Positions 8,127 through 15,363 of a DNA stretch of 64,000 nucleotides are shown in pieces. The notes under the pieces were generated by a model. It made no database searches and was not told the DNA's origin. It saw nothing but the letters and a program-made list of their open reading frames with translations. Each line of letters starts with the position of its first letter. The stretch's first letter is position 1. This stretch comes from an uncultured Pseudohongiella sp. (GTDB lineage: Bacteria > Pseudomonadota > Gammaproteobacteria > Pseudomonadales > Pseudohongiellaceae), in the NCBI GenBank assembly GCA_951812965.1, contig OX638341.1, forward strand, positions 1,222,438-1,286,437. The letters are read 5' to 3'. Position numbers and translations under genes: made by a program.

Positions 8127-8894
8127 ATGAACTATTTGACTAGATACATAGTGAGTTTATTCAGCAGTTTTTCTCTCGTGGCGTTGGCGCTTGTCAGCAG
8201 TACGGCTGCCGGTGCGGACGCCGACGTCGCCGCGGCGCTGGCTCATCCTGACCGGCCCGCCGAGGATGCCGCCAACGACGAGCGGCGCAGACCCGCGGAA
8301 GTGCTTGCGTTTGCCGGACTTCAAACCGGTATGGCCGTGCTCGAACTGGAAGCCGCCGGCGGTTACTACACCGAGATATTGAGTCGCGCGGTGGGCCCGG
8401 ACGGCAGTGTAATTCTGCAACACCCGCCCGGACTTATGGGTTTTGTCGGTGACGGCATAGACATACGCACGGCGGATGACCGACTCCCGAACGTGCGGGT
8501 CAGCATCACCAATTTCGACGAATTGGACGCCGAGGACAATTCCATCGACATGGTCACCTGGATTCTGGGCCCGCACGAGCTGGGCTTCGCGCCCGAAGGC
8601 AACAGCCTGGGCGACCTGGCCGGCAGCTTCAGCGAAATCGCGCGGGTATTGAAACCCGGCGGTGTGTTTCTCGCGAACGATCACATAGCGCCGGACGGCT
8701 CCGGATGGGAAGCGGGCGACAGCTTGCATCGCATCGAAGAAAGCCTGGTAACGCAATTGGCCGAAGAGGCCGGACTTACCGTCGCGAACAGCTCGGACAT
8801 GTTCAAGAACCCGGACGACCCGCTGACCGAGGGCGTATTTTCCCCGTCGATACGGGGTCAGACCAGCCAGTTTACTGTGCTGTACAGGAAGTAA
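8127..8894 (+). CDS. Exported class I methyltransferase-fold protein
   Basis: A 255-aa protein from the ATG at 8127, preceded by GCGAGGAG. The N-terminus MNYLTRYIVSLFSSFSLVALALVSSTAAGADAD is a clear signal peptide. The mature part is a Rossmann methyltransferase: motif I region AVLELEAAGGYYTEILSRAVGP, an acidic strand end, SIDMVTWILGPHEL, and a post-motif LKPGGVFLANDHIA. Exported proteins of this family are common in marine proteobacteria and are annotated as SAM-dependent methyltransferases, although SAM is not expected in the periplasm. The usual glycine-rich DxGxGxG is altered to ELEAAGG. It may therefore bind another nucleoside ligand or act before export. The true activity is unknown. 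Confidence 0.8.
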   Translation: MNYLTRYIVSLFSSFSLVALALVSSTAAGADADVAAALAHPDRPAEDAANDERRRPAEVLAFAGLQTGMAVLELEAAGGYYTEILSRAVGPDGSVILQHPPGLMGFVGDGIDIRTADDRLPNVRVSITNFDELDAEDNSIDMVTWILGPHELGFAPEGNSLGDLAGSFSEIARVLKPGGVFLANDHIAPDGSGWEAGDSLHRIEESLVTQLAEEAGLTVANSSDMFKNPDDPLTEGVFSPSIRGQTSQFTVLYRK

Positions 8895-8901
8895 CGATCG
8901 T

Positions 8902-9519
8902 TCAATCCGGGAAGCGCGGCAGTCTTACCGCGCCTTCCGGTACTGGAAACCGGGCCATGTTCATCTGCATGGCCAGGAACGTGTAGTAACCGTTGATTCC
9001 CGTCAGGTCGATCACGCCCTTGCTCCCGAATCGCTCCAGCGCACGCTGAAACGTCACGTCGCTGACACGGCGGTTGCGGTGAAGCTCAATGGAAAAGTCG
9101 TAAACGATTTCTTCGTCTTCGCTCATTCCGGCCGGACGGCGGCCTTCCGCGATTGCATCGGTAATCTCCTGACCGATGCCTACTTCAAGCGCGATAGGGT
9201 AATGCGCGTACCACTCGTAGTCCTGCGTCCATTCACGCGCCGTGATCAGTATTACCAGTTCACTAAGCGTATTGCCGATCGCGGAATTGAAGCGCAGGTA
9301 ATCCCCGAATGCCCGCGCCCGGCTCATGACGGCCGGACTGTGCATCATGAGTTCAAACGGCCCGCTTACGGCGCGGTTTCTCGCCGCTTCAAAGTCTGCC
9401 GCAGCTTGCATCTGCTCTTCTGAGTAGTCATTCGGATCGATGGCCGGCAAGCGCTGGGCGGCCAGGTGGGGCATATAGGCCGCAACTACCAGCAAGAAAA
9501 CGGCATTTGTGATTTTCAT
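8902..9519 (-). CDS. Carboxymuconolactone decarboxylase (CMD)-like exported protein
   Basis: A 205-aa protein with an N-terminal hydrophobic signal (ITNAVFLLVVAAYMPHLAAQ). The core matches the all-helical CMD/AhpD-like fold: a helix with SPAVMSRARAFGDYLRFN, a helix with LSELVILITAREWTQDYEW and a HYPIALEVG segment. It lacks the CxxC of AhpD peroxidases, so it is not a disulfide reductase of that type. Family members without CxxC include gamma-carboxymuconolactone decarboxylase-like proteins, many of unknown activity. It is convergent with the methyltransferase-like gene, separated by 7 bases. The next co-directional gene upstream starts beyond 10 kb, so it is probably monocistronic. Confidence 0.8.
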   Translation of the reverse strand: MKITNAVFLLVVAAYMPHLAAQRLPAIDPNDYSEEQMQAAADFEAARNRAVSGPFELMMHSPAVMSRARAFGDYLRFNSAIGNTLSELVILITAREWTQDYEWYAHYPIALEVGIGQEITDAIAEGRRPAGMSEDEEIVYDFSIELHRNRRVSDVTFQRALERFGSKGVIDLTGINGYYTFLAMQMNMARFPVPEGAVRLPRFPD

Positions 9520-9567
9520 CGATTACTCCAGTCAGTAGACCCGCCGGAGTGAGCCGAACCTGATCGC

Positions 9568-10473
9568 TCAGCTTGAGCCGCCGGGGGTTATCTGCAGGAC
9601 CTGATTGACCTCCAGCAGGTCGCTGTTGAGGCCGTTTTGCCTCATGATCTGCGCCACGCTGGTGTTGTATCGCCTGGCGATCCCCCAAAGCGAATCGCCC
9701 CTGCGAACCTTGTATTCGATTTTGTCGACGGTTGTTGCGGCGTTGACTGCCGTGTTCGAAGCGATTGCCGGAATTTGCAGCCGCTGCCCGACATCGATGT
9801 GGTCTCCCGAGATTCCATTTGCAGCTCGCAACTGTGGAAGGGAGATTCCCATCGTTTGGGCGATTTTCCAGAGCGAGTCGCCACGGCGCACTCGATACTC
9901 CTGATTCGAGTTCGTAAGAGTAGCCACGTAATTCTTGTACGGAGTAGTGAAAACCGCGACGTGATAGTGCGGTGGATTGCGTTCGCGGGTTACGTCGAGC
10001 AAGCCGGATCCTTCCAGTGACAACAGGGTCTGTTCCAGCCAGGAACGGCATCTGCCGCGGTTAGGAATTCGAAGATCCACCGCCATGCCCGCGGGATGCA
10101 CGGAATTCGAGGACGCGTTGGCCGGCTGGCGATTCTGCGGCCGCAGCAGGGAAGTAACCGTCAACTTCTCGCCGCAGGCTCTGCGATATTGCGCGCTGAG
10201 CCGGTCTAACAGCAACTTGACCGCGGGACTTGCATAGGGATTGGAAACTCCGTGCAAGGTCAGGTTGCGGTTTTCCACGACTCTCAGCAATTGGCCGTTC
10301 TCGACCAGGTTCGGTATTTCGCTGGATCTAGCGACAAAGGAGAAGCCATCCTGCACGGCGATACTGTATTGCCGTTGGACGGAATCCCTTGAGCCACGCA
10401 GGGTTTGTGCCTGCGCAACGCTGACAGACGCCGCAAAGAATACGGCCAGAATCGCAAATCTCTGGAGAATCAA
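9568..10473 (-). CDS. DUF5715/M15-like peptidoglycan protein with two LysM domains
   Basis: A 301-aa exported protein (signal peptide ending SVAQAQT). Residues of about 85-185 contain SVHPAGMAVDLR and, later, PPHYHVAV. These match the SxHxxGxAxD and HxH zinc-site motifs of M15/VanY-type peptidases and the DUF5715 family. Two LysM domains follow, each starting YRVRRGDSLWKIA or YKVRRGDSLWGIA (about residues 192-237 and 254-297), which bind peptidoglycan. It is likely a periplasmic cell-wall carboxypeptidase or endopeptidase, or a wall-anchored relative. Domain order is catalytic then LysM. It lies downstream of the PPIase gene with a hairpin in between, so it may have its own promoter. Confidence 0.82.
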   Translation of the reverse strand: MILQRFAILAVFFAASVSVAQAQTLRGSRDSVQRQYSIAVQDGFSFVARSSEIPNLVENGQLLRVVENRNLTLHGVSNPYASPAVKLLLDRLSAQYRRACGEKLTVTSLLRPQNRQPANASSNSVHPAGMAVDLRIPNRGRCRSWLEQTLLSLEGSGLLDVTRERNPPHYHVAVFTTPYKNYVATLTNSNQEYRVRRGDSLWKIAQTMGISLPQLRAANGISGDHIDVGQRLQIPAIASNTAVNAATTVDKIEYKVRRGDSLWGIARRYNTSVAQIMRQNGLNSDLLEVNQVLQITPGGSS

Positions 10474-10573
10474 GTTCTTGTTCCTTGTACTTAGTGCTCT
10501 TTATACCGAATTTTTGCTTTCGGTTCCCCAATATCGAAATATGTCGGCAAGTTTTCCGGAATCCTCATTGATA

Positions 10574-10591
10574 ATTCCGCGATTGCGGAAT
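10574..10591 (-). terminator. Hairpin just after the PPIase gene, possible terminator
   Basis: ATTCCGC and GCGGAAT form a perfect 7-bp stem around a 4-base loop, 2 bases beyond the PPIase stop on the minus strand. There is no strong T run after it, so it may attenuate or protect the transcript rather than end it fully. Confidence 0.45.
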
Positions 10592-10593
10592 CG

Positions 10594-11292
10594 TCAGAAA
10601 CCTTTGCGGTAGATGCTTCGGATGAGTACCGGTTGTTCGAGAATCTGGCCACGCACCGTTTCCATGGAAGTAGGCGCGTCGCTCGGCATTTGCTGAATCT
10701 CGTCAAGAACCTGCATGCCTTCCACCACTCGGCCGAAGGTTGCGTATCCATAGCCGTCGCGGCCGTCTTCGGTGAATCCTGCATCGAGTTCCGGATTGTC
10801 GCGCACGTTGAAAAAGATCTCGGTGTCGGCGGTGCCCGGGTCCAGGCGGGCAAAGGCGAGCGTGCCGCGCTCGTTCGCAATGCCGGTCTGATCCGTGGTT
10901 TCGTGCGCCACAGCCGTCGTCGACGAATAGCCTTCGGCGTAGGCGTCGCTGCCGTCCAGTACCGCCCCGGACAACAGCCCGCCTTGCACAACGTCAATTG
11001 CCGAGCCATCGGACTCGCGGGTCACGCGATAGAAGCTCGCCCCTTCATAACTGCCGGCATCCACATGGGCAAGGAATTGGGCTGCGGAAAGGGGCGCACG
11101 ATCTGGATATAGCGCAACCTCGATGTCCCCAACGTCGGTTTCGAATACTACCTGCACAATCTCCTCCTGATCCCCGGCCTGATCAGGAGCCGTAGCAGTG
11201 TCAGGCCCGGGGCTGCATGCAACGGCCGTGCTCAGCAATATCATCATGACCGGCGCGCCGAAAGTTCGAATCCACATGTTCATGTTCTCCAT
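10594..11292 (-). CDS. Cyclophilin-type peptidyl-prolyl isomerase lipoprotein
   Basis: A 232-aa protein. The N-terminus has several possible ATG starts (MENMNMWIRTFG) followed by a hydrophobic stretch and a lipobox ending TAVAC, so it is a predicted lipoprotein. The mature chain begins with an acidic linker, then the cyclophilin core: VVFETDVGDIEVALYPDRAP, SAAQFLAHVDAGSYEGASFYRV, GTLAFARLDPGTADTEIFFN, and a YGYATFGRVVEGMQVLD end. This is the pattern of bacterial PpiA/PpiB-type isomerases, which speed proline isomerisation during folding in the periplasm. The Phe/Gln catalytic region appears as RLDPGTADTEIFFN, slightly different from the classical A-R-x-x-x-P-x-S-A-x-S-Q-F-F. Confidence 0.85.
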   Translation of the reverse strand: MENMNMWIRTFGAPVMMILLSTAVACSPGPDTATAPDQAGDQEEIVQVVFETDVGDIEVALYPDRAPLSAAQFLAHVDAGSYEGASFYRVTRESDGSAIDVVQGGLLSGAVLDGSDAYAEGYSSTTAVAHETTDQTGIANERGTLAFARLDPGTADTEIFFNVRDNPELDAGFTEDGRDGYGYATFGRVVEGMQVLDEIQQMPSDAPTSMETVRGQILEQPVLIRSIYRKGF

Positions 11293-11325
11293 GGTCCAGT
11301 GAAGGAGTACCAGTAAAAGGAGTAG

Positions 11326-12564
11326 CTAACAACTTGCGCGCACCGCCGCAAGCGCCTCATCAAATATTGCGAAAGTCTGCTCCAGATCCTGCTGGGTATG
11401 CGCCGCGGATACAAACAGGTTGTGATGAGAAGCCATGAAAAGGCCGCGCCGGGCGCATTCGCCGCATAGCGCCTGATGAAATTCGATGCCGGATTCGTGC
11501 TCCATGCGCAGATATGGCATGGAAGGCATGCCGCTTGCCTTCAGCATCAGGCCCTGCCCGGCGGCGATACTCGTGAGTCCTTCGGTGAATTTGCGGCCGA
11601 TTTCCAGAATTCGCGCAGGCGCGTCGATCCGCGCCAGTTCCTGCAAGCAGGCCAGCGCCGCCGCCATGGCGCCTGCCGAATACCAGAAACTGCCGGTCTG
11701 AAATATGCTGCCGGCGGCTTCTTTCAGCGAATCCGCGCCTGCAACGGCCGAGATCGGATAGCCATTGGCTATCGCCTTGCAGAAGCAGATCAGGTCGGGG
11801 CGATAGCCGAAGTACTCGTTTGAGCCGCCCATATCGATGCGGAAGCCGGCGCGGACATCGTCGCAGATCGATACAACGCCATGTTTCTTCAGCAGCAGGT
11901 GGGCTTCGCGCCAGTATCCTTCCGCGGGCAACTCGTTGTCGCGAAACACCGGATGATGATAGGGCGACGCGATGAACGCGGCGACTTCACCCTCGTGCTC
12001 GTCCAGAACCCGGCGCAAGGCATCGACGTCGTTCCAGGGGATGCGGATGACATTCTCGTGGTCGGCGGAAATGACGCCGCTACGGTCGGCCGATTGCATC
12101 CAGGGCGAGGAGCCATGATAGCCGCCTTCGATAGCGATCAGTCTGGCGCGTCCGGTTGCTGCCCGGGCCATCAGGACAGCCATATTGGTCGCATCGGCCC
12201 CGTTCTTGGCGAAAGTGGCCCAATCCGCCGCCGGAACCAGTTCGACGAGAAATTCCGCGAGTTCGACCATGACCGGCGAGGCTAGCGTACAGGTGTCGGC
12301 CAGCTTCATCTGTTCCCGGTATGCCGAGTCGACCACGGGGTTTCCGTAGCCGAGGATCATCGGGCCATAGGCGCACATATAGTCGATGTATTCGTTGCCG
12401 TCGACGTCCCGGAAGCGGGCGCCTTTGCCGCTCCGGGCAAAATAGGGGTAGGTTCCGAGGGGCTTTTGCACTACCGGATTGAAGTGACCGGAAATACCGT
12501 TGGGAATCACCCGGCCGGCCCGCTCGAACAGCGCGCGGCTGCCGGAATAGTCATGTGGTTTCAT
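11326..12564 (-). CDS. Class III aminotransferase, glutamate-1-semialdehyde aminomutase-like
   Basis: A 412-aa protein from the ATG at 12564 (MKPHDYSGSRALFERA). The open frame extends upstream only by running antisense-free through the end of the transporter gene. It shows the PLP fold-type I pattern of class III aminotransferases: IPNGISGHF, DVDGNEYIDYMCAYGPMILG, a GADATNMA phosphate-binding turn, EGGYHGSSPW, an ICDDVRAGFR with the Asp pairing to PLP, and FCKAIANGYPISA holding the Schiff-base Lys. It resembles HemL-type aminomutases but the linkage to a peptide transporter argues against haem synthesis, so an amino-acid or amino-ketone transamination is more likely. It starts 2 bases after the POT transporter gene. 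Confidence 0.85.
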   Translation of the reverse strand: MKPHDYSGSRALFERAGRVIPNGISGHFNPVVQKPLGTYPYFARSGKGARFRDVDGNEYIDYMCAYGPMILGYGNPVVDSAYREQMKLADTCTLASPVMVELAEFLVELVPAADWATFAKNGADATNMAVLMARAATGRARLIAIEGGYHGSSPWMQSADRSGVISADHENVIRIPWNDVDALRRVLDEHEGEVAAFIASPYHHPVFRDNELPAEGYWREAHLLLKKHGVVSICDDVRAGFRIDMGGSNEYFGYRPDLICFCKAIANGYPISAVAGADSLKEAAGSIFQTGSFWYSAGAMAAALACLQELARIDAPARILEIGRKFTEGLTSIAAGQGLMLKASGMPSMPYLRMEHESGIEFHQALCGECARRGLFMASHHNLFVSAAHTQQDLEQTFAIFDEALAAVRASC

Positions 12565-12566
12565 GT

Positions 12567-13916
12567 TCAGTTTCCGCTTTCGTCCTGCACGATGTTTTCG
12601 TGCCTGTAATACATCATGTATACCGCGAAGATCAGCGCCACGCTGGCCATGAAGCCGGCGAAGAACAGATGATACATCGCGCCTTCGAGTTTGCTTGAGC
12701 CGTCCGGGTTCTGGATGAAGTAATTTACGCCGGCGGTGAACAGATTGCCCATCGAGATGGACAGGTAGAAGAATGACATGATGAGCGACTTCATGCTTTG
12801 TGGCGCCTGGGTGTAGGAAAACTCCATAAAAGTGATGACAAGCAATACCTCGGCTGAAGTCAGTAGCAGATAGGCGAGCAATTGCCAGGCGATGCTCGGT
12901 GTCGCGCCGTTGCCGATCTGTGTTTCGACCCATGCCGTTACCAGGAAGGGCGTCACGGCGAGAATCATGCCCATGGACATTTTCCGGCTGGCGGTTACCG
13001 TGAAGAAGCGGCCCATAAACGGATAAACGAGATAGGTGAAAACCGGCACCAGCAAGATCACGAGAAACGGGTTTGCCGACAGCAACTGCCCCGACAGCAC
13101 TTCACGGCCGAACAGCATCCGGTCCATGTTTTCCGCCTGCAACACCCAGGAACTTCCCATCTGGTCGAACAGGGACCAGAAAGCCGCCACCAGTACGTAG
13201 ATGATTGCCAGCCGCTTGATCACGCGCACGCCTTCGGGGCCGGCGATGTCCTTGAGCCAGGTCCTGCCCGCCGGTGGAATATGCACGAACTTGTAGCGCC
13301 CCATCCAGAACACCAGGGTCGCCATTGCCATGAAGAAGCCCGGTACGCCGAATGCGACCGGAGCGCCGTAGTTTACGAGCAGCCAGGGCGTCGCCAGCGA
13401 TGAGGTCGCCGAGCCGACGTTGATTCCCATGTAATACCAGGAATAGGCGCGTGACATCAGGTGCTGGTTGCTGCGGCCAAACTGATCGCCCACATTGGCG
13501 ACCACGCAGGGTTTGATTCCGCCCGAACCGAAGGCGATAAGCGTAAGCCCGAGGAACAGGCCGGCCCGGGTGTCGTCGAGCGCGAGGGCCATATGCCCCG
13601 CGCAATAGACGAGCGAGAGGAAGATGATCGTGCGGTACTTGCCGAGATATACATCGGAAAGAATCGCGCCGAGGAAGGGGAGGAAATACGCCGTGGCCGT
13701 GAACAGATGAAACCAGGTAGTCGCCTCCTCATCGGTCATCGTTGCCGGAAGCCCGTCGCTGGTCATCAGGTATTGCGTCATGAAAATGACGAGAATCGCG
13801 CGGACGCCGTAGAAACTGAATCGCTCGGTTATGTCGTTGACGATGATGTAGGGAATGCAGCCGGGCATGTCGCGGGATGCGACCGGGGCTGTGCGATAAG
13901 TAGCAACCTTGCTCAT
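12567..13916 (-). CDS. POT (PTR2) family proton-coupled oligopeptide transporter
   Basis: A 449-aa integral membrane protein with about 12 predicted helices. NDITERFSFYG near residue 27 matches the POT signature ExxERFxYYG that couples proton and peptide movement. The segment FGSGGIKPCVVANVGDQF in helix 4 and its flank is the second family signature. It would import di- or tripeptides, or related compounds such as nitrate or amino-acid conjugates in some members. It is the first gene of a two-gene operon with the aminotransferase at 11326, suggesting that the imported compound is transaminated. The gene is divergent from the small membrane protein at 14016. Confidence 0.88.
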   Translation of the reverse strand: MSKVATYRTAPVASRDMPGCIPYIIVNDITERFSFYGVRAILVIFMTQYLMTSDGLPATMTDEEATTWFHLFTATAYFLPFLGAILSDVYLGKYRTIIFLSLVYCAGHMALALDDTRAGLFLGLTLIAFGSGGIKPCVVANVGDQFGRSNQHLMSRAYSWYYMGINVGSATSSLATPWLLVNYGAPVAFGVPGFFMAMATLVFWMGRYKFVHIPPAGRTWLKDIAGPEGVRVIKRLAIIYVLVAAFWSLFDQMGSSWVLQAENMDRMLFGREVLSGQLLSANPFLVILLVPVFTYLVYPFMGRFFTVTASRKMSMGMILAVTPFLVTAWVETQIGNGATPSIAWQLLAYLLLTSAEVLLVITFMEFSYTQAPQSMKSLIMSFFYLSISMGNLFTAGVNYFIQNPDGSSKLEGAMYHLFFAGFMASVALIFAVYMMYYRHENIVQDESGN

Positions 13917-14015
13917 GCCTGTATATCCGGTTTACTTCGGCCCGGCTCTGGCGAGTATTCGTGGACGGGCGCCGGCATTGGGCGTAGTCTACAGAAATCG
14001 AGCGAGTATGCCGCG

Positions 14016-14444
14016 ATGAAAAATCTGTTTAAGGATACGAACATCCCCGCCCCCGTCAAATATATTGCCGGCTTGTTTCTGTTTGCTGCATTGCTGAATG
14101 TTGTTTATTTCCTGGTTTTTGCCCTGGTCAATCCATTGGCGATACTCGCTTTGGTAAAGGCGGCAATCAGTTGGTTTTTCGCCTATGGCCTGCTCAAGCT
14201 GAACGGCACATGGCGCGCATTGGCGCTGATTCTGGGCTGGCTCGCGCTCGTCTTGACGCCGATTTACCTGATCGCGGCGCTGACCATGCCGGCCACTCTG
14301 GAATCGGTTGCCGAGCTTACAATGATCGATCTGGATTTCGCGATTTATGCAGGAATAGTATTTGGTTTCCTGTTTGGTCTGGGCCTGGTGCTTGCGTTGG
14401 TCCGGCCCGACGTGAAAGCGGCTTTCGACGCCAATACAGGTTAG
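14016..14444 (+). CDS. Small four-helix membrane protein of unknown function
   Basis: A 142-aa protein from the ATG at 14016 (MKNLFKDTNIPAPVK); an ATG 8 bases earlier is out of frame and stops after three codons. It has four hydrophobic helices (about residues 18-40, 45-62, 68-90 and 108-130) and a short charged tail. I do not recognise the family. It lies 4 bases upstream of the SnoaL-like gene at 14449 and is probably in one transcript with it. The initiation site has no strong Shine-Dalgarno sequence. Confidence 0.6.
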   Translation: MKNLFKDTNIPAPVKYIAGLFLFAALLNVVYFLVFALVNPLAILALVKAAISWFFAYGLLKLNGTWRALALILGWLALVLTPIYLIAALTMPATLESVAELTMIDLDFAIYAGIVFGFLFGLGLVLALVRPDVKAAFDANTG

Positions 14445-14448
14445 GTGC

Positions 14449-15309
14449 ATGAGAGCATCGAAAATCTTGTGCGGTTTACCGGTCGCCGTTGTGGCGGCAA
14501 TGGGTGGAGCGGTCATGGCGCAGGAAAGCGCGGTGCTGGCGCAACAGGAACTCGAGGCCTTTCTCGAAGACTGGAATCGCGCGGATAACGAAGCCTTGCG
14601 CGAACATCTGAGTTTTCCGCACGTTACGCACGGTGCGGGGAATCTGGTGATTGTCGATACGCCTGCGGAATTCGTTCAGGATTTCGACCTGTTGCGCAGT
14701 CAGGGCTGGCGCCGCAGCACTTTCGACAACTTCGAGGTCTTGCAGGTATCGGAGACAAAGGTCAATCTCCTGGTCGATTTCCGCCGTTACAATGCCGATG
14801 ACGAGGTCATTTCGGATTCGCAGGTGTTTTACGTCATGACTTTGCAGGACGGCAGGTGGGGCATGCAATATCGTTCCGGCGGACCTCGTCCCGAGCAGTT
14901 GGACGCGAGTCTGCTGGAAAACGCTGAAGCGGCGGCGACGGCGGCGCTGCACGAGTTTTTCGCGGCATTCAACGCCGCCGACAACGAAGCCCTTTTCGCC
15001 GTCAACCACGTTCCACAGGCCGTGCTGTTCGAGCTGAATTTCCTCCATGGCGAAAACCGCGGCGCCGCTCCCGTAACGGTCAATTTCGAGCGCTTGCGCG
15101 ATGTGGAAGACTGGAGCCGCAGCGAAGCCGAGAACATCACCCCGGTACACATAACGCCCAACAAGGTGATCTTCGAGTTCCAGTTCAGCCGTTACAACAG
15201 CAACGGCGAGCGCTACCGCACCATCCCCGCCGTTTGGGTCATCACCCGGCAGGGCGAAAAATGGGGCGTAGAATTCCGCTCCCTGATGACACCGAGCTTC
15301 AGCCTCTAA
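14449..15309 (+). CDS. Exported protein with two tandem NTF2/SnoaL-like domains
   Basis: A 286-aa protein with a signal peptide (ILCGLPVAVVAAMGGAVMAQE). The mature part holds two similar halves. The first runs over about residues 30-145 with FLEDWNRADNEALREHLSFPHV and DDEVISDSQVFYVMTLQDGRWGMQYRS. The second runs over about residues 160-280 with FFAAFNAADNEALFAVNHVP and RTIPAVWVITRQGEKWGVEFRS. Both match the cone-shaped NTF2/SnoaL fold, so this is an internal duplication. The repeated RADNEAL/AADNEAL and RYN motifs show the relationship clearly. Members of this fold bind small ligands or act as isomerases; no catalytic His/Asp pair can be assigned. It follows the membrane protein at 14016. Confidence 0.75.
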   Translation: MRASKILCGLPVAVVAAMGGAVMAQESAVLAQQELEAFLEDWNRADNEALREHLSFPHVTHGAGNLVIVDTPAEFVQDFDLLRSQGWRRSTFDNFEVLQVSETKVNLLVDFRRYNADDEVISDSQVFYVMTLQDGRWGMQYRSGGPRPEQLDASLLENAEAAATAALHEFFAAFNAADNEALFAVNHVPQAVLFELNFLHGENRGAAPVTVNFERLRDVEDWSRSEAENITPVHITPNKVIFEFQFSRYNSNGERYRTIPAVWVITRQGEKWGVEFRSLMTPSFSL

Positions 15310-15363
15310 TTTTATAAGCCCCTGTTTTCTCTAATAATACGATGGTTCAGACAAGCCGGATTT

